Made by a program: the position numbers and the translations under genes
The notes under the pieces: model-generated
The model's input: the letters and a program-made list of their open reading frames with translations, nothing else
What the model was told of the DNA's origin: nothing
Database searches by the model: none
Shown here: positions 61,014 to 64,000 of the stretch, in pieces
How the letters are laid out: the number at the start of each line of letters is the position of its first letter
Numbering within the stretch: position 1 is the first letter of the stretch
NCBI RefSeq assembly: GCF_029952445.1
Contig: NZ_JAQPPK010000002.1
Coordinates: 186,001-250,000, forward strand
Origin: Paenarthrobacter nitroguajacolicus
GTDB taxonomy: Bacteria; Actinomycetota; Actinomycetes; Actinomycetales; Micrococcaceae
DNA: 64,000 nt
Reading direction: 5' to 3'

Positions 61014-61937
61014 ATGGGATGCATGAGGAACTACCTCACTGAGTACCGCCACGAACTGCAGCGCACGTTCACCGGGACGTCCGGGACGCCGCCTGAGTGG
61101 GTGCCGCGCCTGGCGGAAGGGAACGACGCCGGATATCACCTTCCGGGGTCGGCCGTCTGGGCGGTGCATGGACACGTGGCCACCATTGTGGCGGGGATCA
61201 GGGTCCTGTTGATGCAGGCCCTGCACCCCGGCGCTCTGGCCGGAGTTTATGAGCACTCCGGTTTCCAGAAGGACCCGTTGGGCCGCCTGGCCAACACCGT
61301 GCGCTGGATCTTCACGGTGACGTACGGATCCACCGAGGCCGCCGAATCCGCCACCGCCGTGGTGCGCAGGATTCACGAACGCGTCCGAGGAACGTATACC
61401 GACGGAAACGGTGCCGTCCACGAGTACGCCGCCAATGACCCTGAACTTCTCCGCTGGGTCCACGTCACCTACGCGGACTCGTTCCTCACGGCCAACCGCA
61501 TCTGGGGTGTTTCCATCCCCGGTGGAGCTGACGCCTACGTCCGCGAATGGGCAGCGGCCGGGCGGCTCATGGGAGTGCAGGACCCGCCTGTTACCGAAGC
61601 CCAGGTCCGCGAGGAATTGGAGGGATGGTACGCATCCGGGATCCTGCGGGCCGATGAGCGACTGGCCGAGACCGTCTCCTTCATCCAACACCCGCCGTTG
61701 AGCCCGCTCCTCAGGCCTGGTTACCGCATCCTGTTCGCGGCCGCCGTCGCAAGCCTTGAACCAAAGTACCGGGAGCTGATGGGCCTCCAGCGAGCCAGGG
61801 TTGGCCCGGTCCCCCTCCCCGTGATCACGGCGGCGAGGGTAGTGCTGGGCATGGTCCGGCTCGCCCTTGGTTCACATGGGCCCAGCGAACAGGCGGCCCG
61901 ACAAAGGTTGCAGCGGCTGGGGTACGCGGACGCTTGA
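61014..61937 (+). CDS. MpaB family (DUF2236) oxygenase-like protein
   Basis: A 307-residue helical protein of the oxygenase MpaB family. Motifs include VPRLAEGNDAGYHLPGSAVW near residue 25, LLMQALHPGALAGVYEHSGF near 65 and WVHVTYADSFLTANRIWG near 145; the conserved His residues are candidate heme or metal ligands. The ATG at 61014 has AGAG about 8 nt upstream; an in-frame ATG three codons later is an alternative. Related proteins include rubber oxygenase (Lcp) and MpaB; the substrate here is unknown. Confidence 0.85.
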   Translation: MGCMRNYLTEYRHELQRTFTGTSGTPPEWVPRLAEGNDAGYHLPGSAVWAVHGHVATIVAGIRVLLMQALHPGALAGVYEHSGFQKDPLGRLANTVRWIFTVTYGSTEAAESATAVVRRIHERVRGTYTDGNGAVHEYAANDPELLRWVHVTYADSFLTANRIWGVSIPGGADAYVREWAAAGRLMGVQDPPVTEAQVREELEGWYASGILRADERLAETVSFIQHPPLSPLLRPGYRILFAAAVASLEPKYRELMGLQRARVGPVPLPVITAARVVLGMVRLALGSHGPSEQAARQRLQRLGYADA

Positions 61938-61948
61938 ACTCCCCTTTC

Positions 61949-62100
61949 GCCGAGGGTGAGATCTCACCCTTTTCGCGCGCCCATAACGGCGAAAGCCAAC
62001 CCCTCGGCGCGTGCCCACATTGTGTGGGGTTGCGCCGAGGGGTTGGCTTTCAACCTTTTGGGGCGTTCATTGCGTCGAGAGCTAACTCCTCGGCGCACGC
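61949..62100. repeat. Nested palindrome cluster between convergent genes
   Basis: Seen here: a perfect 18-bp palindrome AGGGTGAGATCTCACCCT (61953-61970); a 20-bp perfect inverted repeat with arms 61991-62010 and 62032-62051 (GAAAGCCAACCCCTCGGCGC and its complement) whose loop holds CCCACA-TTG-TGTGGG; and a 17/20 degenerate direct copy of the left arm at 62077-62096. The octamer CCTCGGCG or its complement occurs four times in alternating orientation. It lies between mpaB-like and putA genes, so bidirectional termination or a REP-like repeat is possible. Confidence 0.8.
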
Positions 62101-62111
62101 CGCGAGGACTG

Positions 62112-64000
62112 CTAGATCAAGTGGTCCGACAGGTGGTTCGGGGTGCCGAAGCGGTGGGCCGTGATGGACACTGCCTGCTCGCGGAGGAACGGCAGCATCT
62201 CGATCCGGCCGGCCTGGGTCACGGCACCGTGGTAAACCGCGACGTCGGGACGGCCACCCATGGCTGCGCTCAGCGCGGCGAAGTCGCCACCGATCAGGCG
62301 AATCCGACCGGCGTCGAACTTGGCCGCACGGGCCAGCCACGCGGCGTCGTCCTCGATCCGGACGCTGACGCCCAGGTTCGCGAACACGCTCACCACGGTG
62401 TCGGGAAGCACGACGGCGGAGCTCACCGTGAGCTTCGAACCAGCCACTGCGCCGGCTGCCACAACACGCAGCAGCTCTGCGAGCCGCTCGCCCTCGGAAA
62501 GGCGGATGGTGACAGGGAGGGAGCGGTAGCGGAAGACGTTGCGCTCTGCGGTCAGGGCGGAGACGTCCTTGCACGTGCCGAACTCGGATTCCCAAGCTGC
62601 GGCGTCACTGAAGAGTGCCTGCTGGAGGGTCTGGAGTTCCTCTGCGGTCACGTCGGCCGACTTGGCTGCAGCGAGGATCTGCGAAGCTGCACCCTGGAGC
62701 ATGGTGCCGCGCTTGGCCTTGGCCTCGGCGGGGAGCCAGCTGCCCAAACCGATCAGGTAGTTCGGGCCGCCGGCCTTGGTTCCGGCACCCACGGCCGACT
62801 TCTTCCAGCCACCGAACGGCTGGCGCTGGACGATCGCACCGGTGATGCCGCGGTTGACGTACAGGTTTCCGGCCTGGATCTTCTCCAGCCAAACACCCAT
62901 CTCTGCGGAATCCAGGGAGTGCAGGCCGGCGGTGAGGCCGTACTCGATCTCGTTCTGGATGGCGATGGCTTCCTCGAGCGTTTCGGCGGTCATAACGCCC
63001 AGCACCGGGCCGAAGAATTCGGTCAGGTGGAAGTAGGAGCCACGCTTGACGCCCGAACGGATGCCCGGGGACCACAGGCGGCCGGTCTCGTCGAGGCGCT
63101 CGGGCTTGATGGCCCAGCTTTCGCCGTCGCCCAGGGTGGTGAGCGCGTTCAGGAGCTTGCCATTGGCGGGCTCGATGATCGGGCCCATCTGGGTGGTGGC
63201 GTCCTCCGGGTAGCCGACAGTCAGTGAGCGGGCGGCGTCGATGAGCTGGTTGTGGAAGCGGGCGCTCTTGGCCACCGAACCCACCAGGATCACCAACGAT
63301 GCGGCCGAGCACTTCTGGCCCGCGTGGCCGAACGCCGAGTACACAACGTCCTTGGCAGCCAGGTCCAAGTCAGCGCTCGGGGTGACGATAATGGCGTTCT
63401 TTCCGGACGTTTCCGCGAGCAGCGGCAGGTCCTGGCGGAACGAACGGAACAGTTCAGCGGTTTCGTAGCCACCGGTGAGGATGACGCGGTCAACGCTCGG
63501 GTGCGAGACCAGCTGGGTGCCAAGGTCGCGCTCTTCAAGCTGAACCAGGGCCAGCACTTCGCGCGGCACGCCGGCTTCCCACAGGGCATCGACCATGACG
63601 GAACCGGAGCGGCGGGCCTGCTTTGCAGGCTTGATCACGACGGCGGAACCTGAGGCGAGCGCTGCGAGCGTCGAGCCTGCGGGGATGGCCACCGGGAAGT
63701 TCCACGGCGGGGTCACAACGGTGAGGTTCGCTGGGACGAACGTGGCGCCGTCGACCGTTTCCAGGTCCTTGGCGCGCTCGGCGTAGTAGTGCGCGAAGTC
63801 GATTGCTTCGCTAACCTCGGGATCGCCCTGGTCGATGGTCTTGCCGGTTTCGGAAGCCATCACCTCAAGGAGTTCGGCACGGCGGGCTTCGAGGACCTCG
63901 CCGGCGCGGTGCAGGATGGCTGCGCGCTCAGCGGCGGGACGTGCACCCCAGGCTTTGCCGGCGTCCACGGCCGTGGCGATGATGCTCTCGAGCTCGGCGG
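62112..64000 (-). CDS. putA: Proline utilisation protein PutA, aldehyde dehydrogenase part (5' end beyond window)
   Basis: About 629 residues of the C-terminal part of a bifunctional proline dehydrogenase / L-glutamate-gamma-semialdehyde dehydrogenase. The ALDH domain shows TVVTPPWNFPVAIPAGS, LAETSGKNAIIVTP (catalytic Glu), HAGQKCSAASLVIL (catalytic Cys) and QPFGGWKKSAVGAGTKAGGP. A further domain of about 170 residues follows, as in long PutA proteins. The frame continues open to position 64000, so the proline dehydrogenase part must lie to the right. The GTG at 63968 is internal, not a start. Confidence 0.88.
   Translation of the reverse strand, partial: AELESIIATAVDAGKAWGARPAAERAAILHRAGEVLEARRAELLEVMASETGKTIDQGDPEVSEAIDFAHYYAERAKDLETVDGATFVPANLTVVTPPWNFPVAIPAGSTLAALASGSAVVIKPAKQARRSGSVMVDALWEAGVPREVLALVQLEERDLGTQLVSHPSVDRVILTGGYETAELFRSFRQDLPLLAETSGKNAIIVTPSADLDLAAKDVVYSAFGHAGQKCSAASLVILVGSVAKSARFHNQLIDAARSLTVGYPEDATTQMGPIIEPANGKLLNALTTLGDGESWAIKPERLDETGRLWSPGIRSGVKRGSYFHLTEFFGPVLGVMTAETLEEAIAIQNEIEYGLTAGLHSLDSAEMGVWLEKIQAGNLYVNRGITGAIVQRQPFGGWKKSAVGAGTKAGGPNYLIGLGSWLPAEAKAKRGTMLQGAASQILAAAKSADVTAEELQTLQQALFSDAAAWESEFGTCKDVSALTAERNVFRYRSLPVTIRLSEGERLAELLRVVAAGAVAGSKLTVSSAVVLPDTVVSVFANLGVSVRIEDDAAWLARAAKFDAGRIRLIGGDFAALSAAMGGRPDVAVYHGAVTQAGRIEMLPFLREQAVSITAHRFGTPNHLSDHLI

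Noticed and set aside
61956-63227. Plus-strand 423-residue frame opposite putA
   Set aside because: Shadow of the PutA coding frame; the minus strand carries intact ALDH catalytic motifs.

Overview
The window is high-GC, densely packed DNA of an actinobacterium of the Arthrobacter/Paenarthrobacter group. The inference rests on codon use, frequent GTG/TTG starts, the many sugar ABC transporters and Gfo/Idh/MocA dehydrogenases, and above all an inulin fructotransferase/difructose-anhydride operon of the kind described from Arthrobacter. It holds about 56 protein genes, no recognisable rRNA or tRNA genes and no CRISPR array. It reads as a chromosomal carbohydrate-catabolism region with a few accessory insertions and decayed genes. 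All calls come from reading the sequence; no database search was run.

Layout. (1) 1-13194: a ROK repressor (cut by the left edge) divergent from a large sugar operon with an ABC importer, four Gfo/Idh/MocA-type dehydrogenases, two TIM-barrel sugar isomerase/epimerase-like proteins, a beta-propeller protein, an UPF0303 protein and one unrecognised protein; the substrate is probably a glycoside, anhydrosugar or polyol. (2) 13220-14735: an AbiEii-like nucleotidyltransferase with a ribbon-helix-helix partner (toxin-antitoxin-like), then a gene remnant. (3) 14809-20815: a CitA/CitB-type two-component system divergent from a tripartite tricarboxylate transporter (tctC-tctB-tctA) and a coupled universal stress protein. 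(4) 21101-30691: a complete inulin/difructose anhydride operon (importer, LacI regulator, GH32 fructosidase, fructokinase, cytoplasmic DFA III hydrolase candidate, exported inulin fructotransferase) with LacI-type operators at its promoter. (5) 30773-35388: GNAT, glycogen-debranching-type glucosidase, glycosyltransferase and FrnE-like protein. (6) 35486-41492: an arabinofuranoside operon (LacI regulator, ABC importer, GH51). (7) 41597-49221: TetR, LytR_C protein, HAD hydrolase, Stealth phosphotransferase, phosphoesterase, glutathione peroxidase and an M23 peptidase with a Pro/Thr-rich tail. (8) 49440-58278: a recombinase pseudogene, then a MurNAc/anhydro-MurNAc salvage cluster (anmK, MHS transporter, nagB, Fe-S D-lactate dehydrogenase, murQ, divergent RpiR-type regulator). 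(9) 58279-64000: a gene-poor stretch, a MarR/MFS efflux pair, an MpaB-like oxygenase, and the 3' part of putA.

The inulin region reads as one pathway: secreted IFTase turns inulin into a difructose anhydride, the ABC system imports it, the cytoplasmic paralogue hydrolyses it to inulobiose, GH32 releases fructose and the PfkB kinase phosphorylates it. In the MurNAc cluster, MurQ releases D-lactate, which the neighbouring flavo-iron-sulfur enzyme could oxidise, while NagB handles the amino sugar. Several strong palindromes lie between operons: two related 61-65 bp elements at 10686 and 30697, a perfect 48-bp palindrome at 35422, and a nested cluster at 61949-62100.
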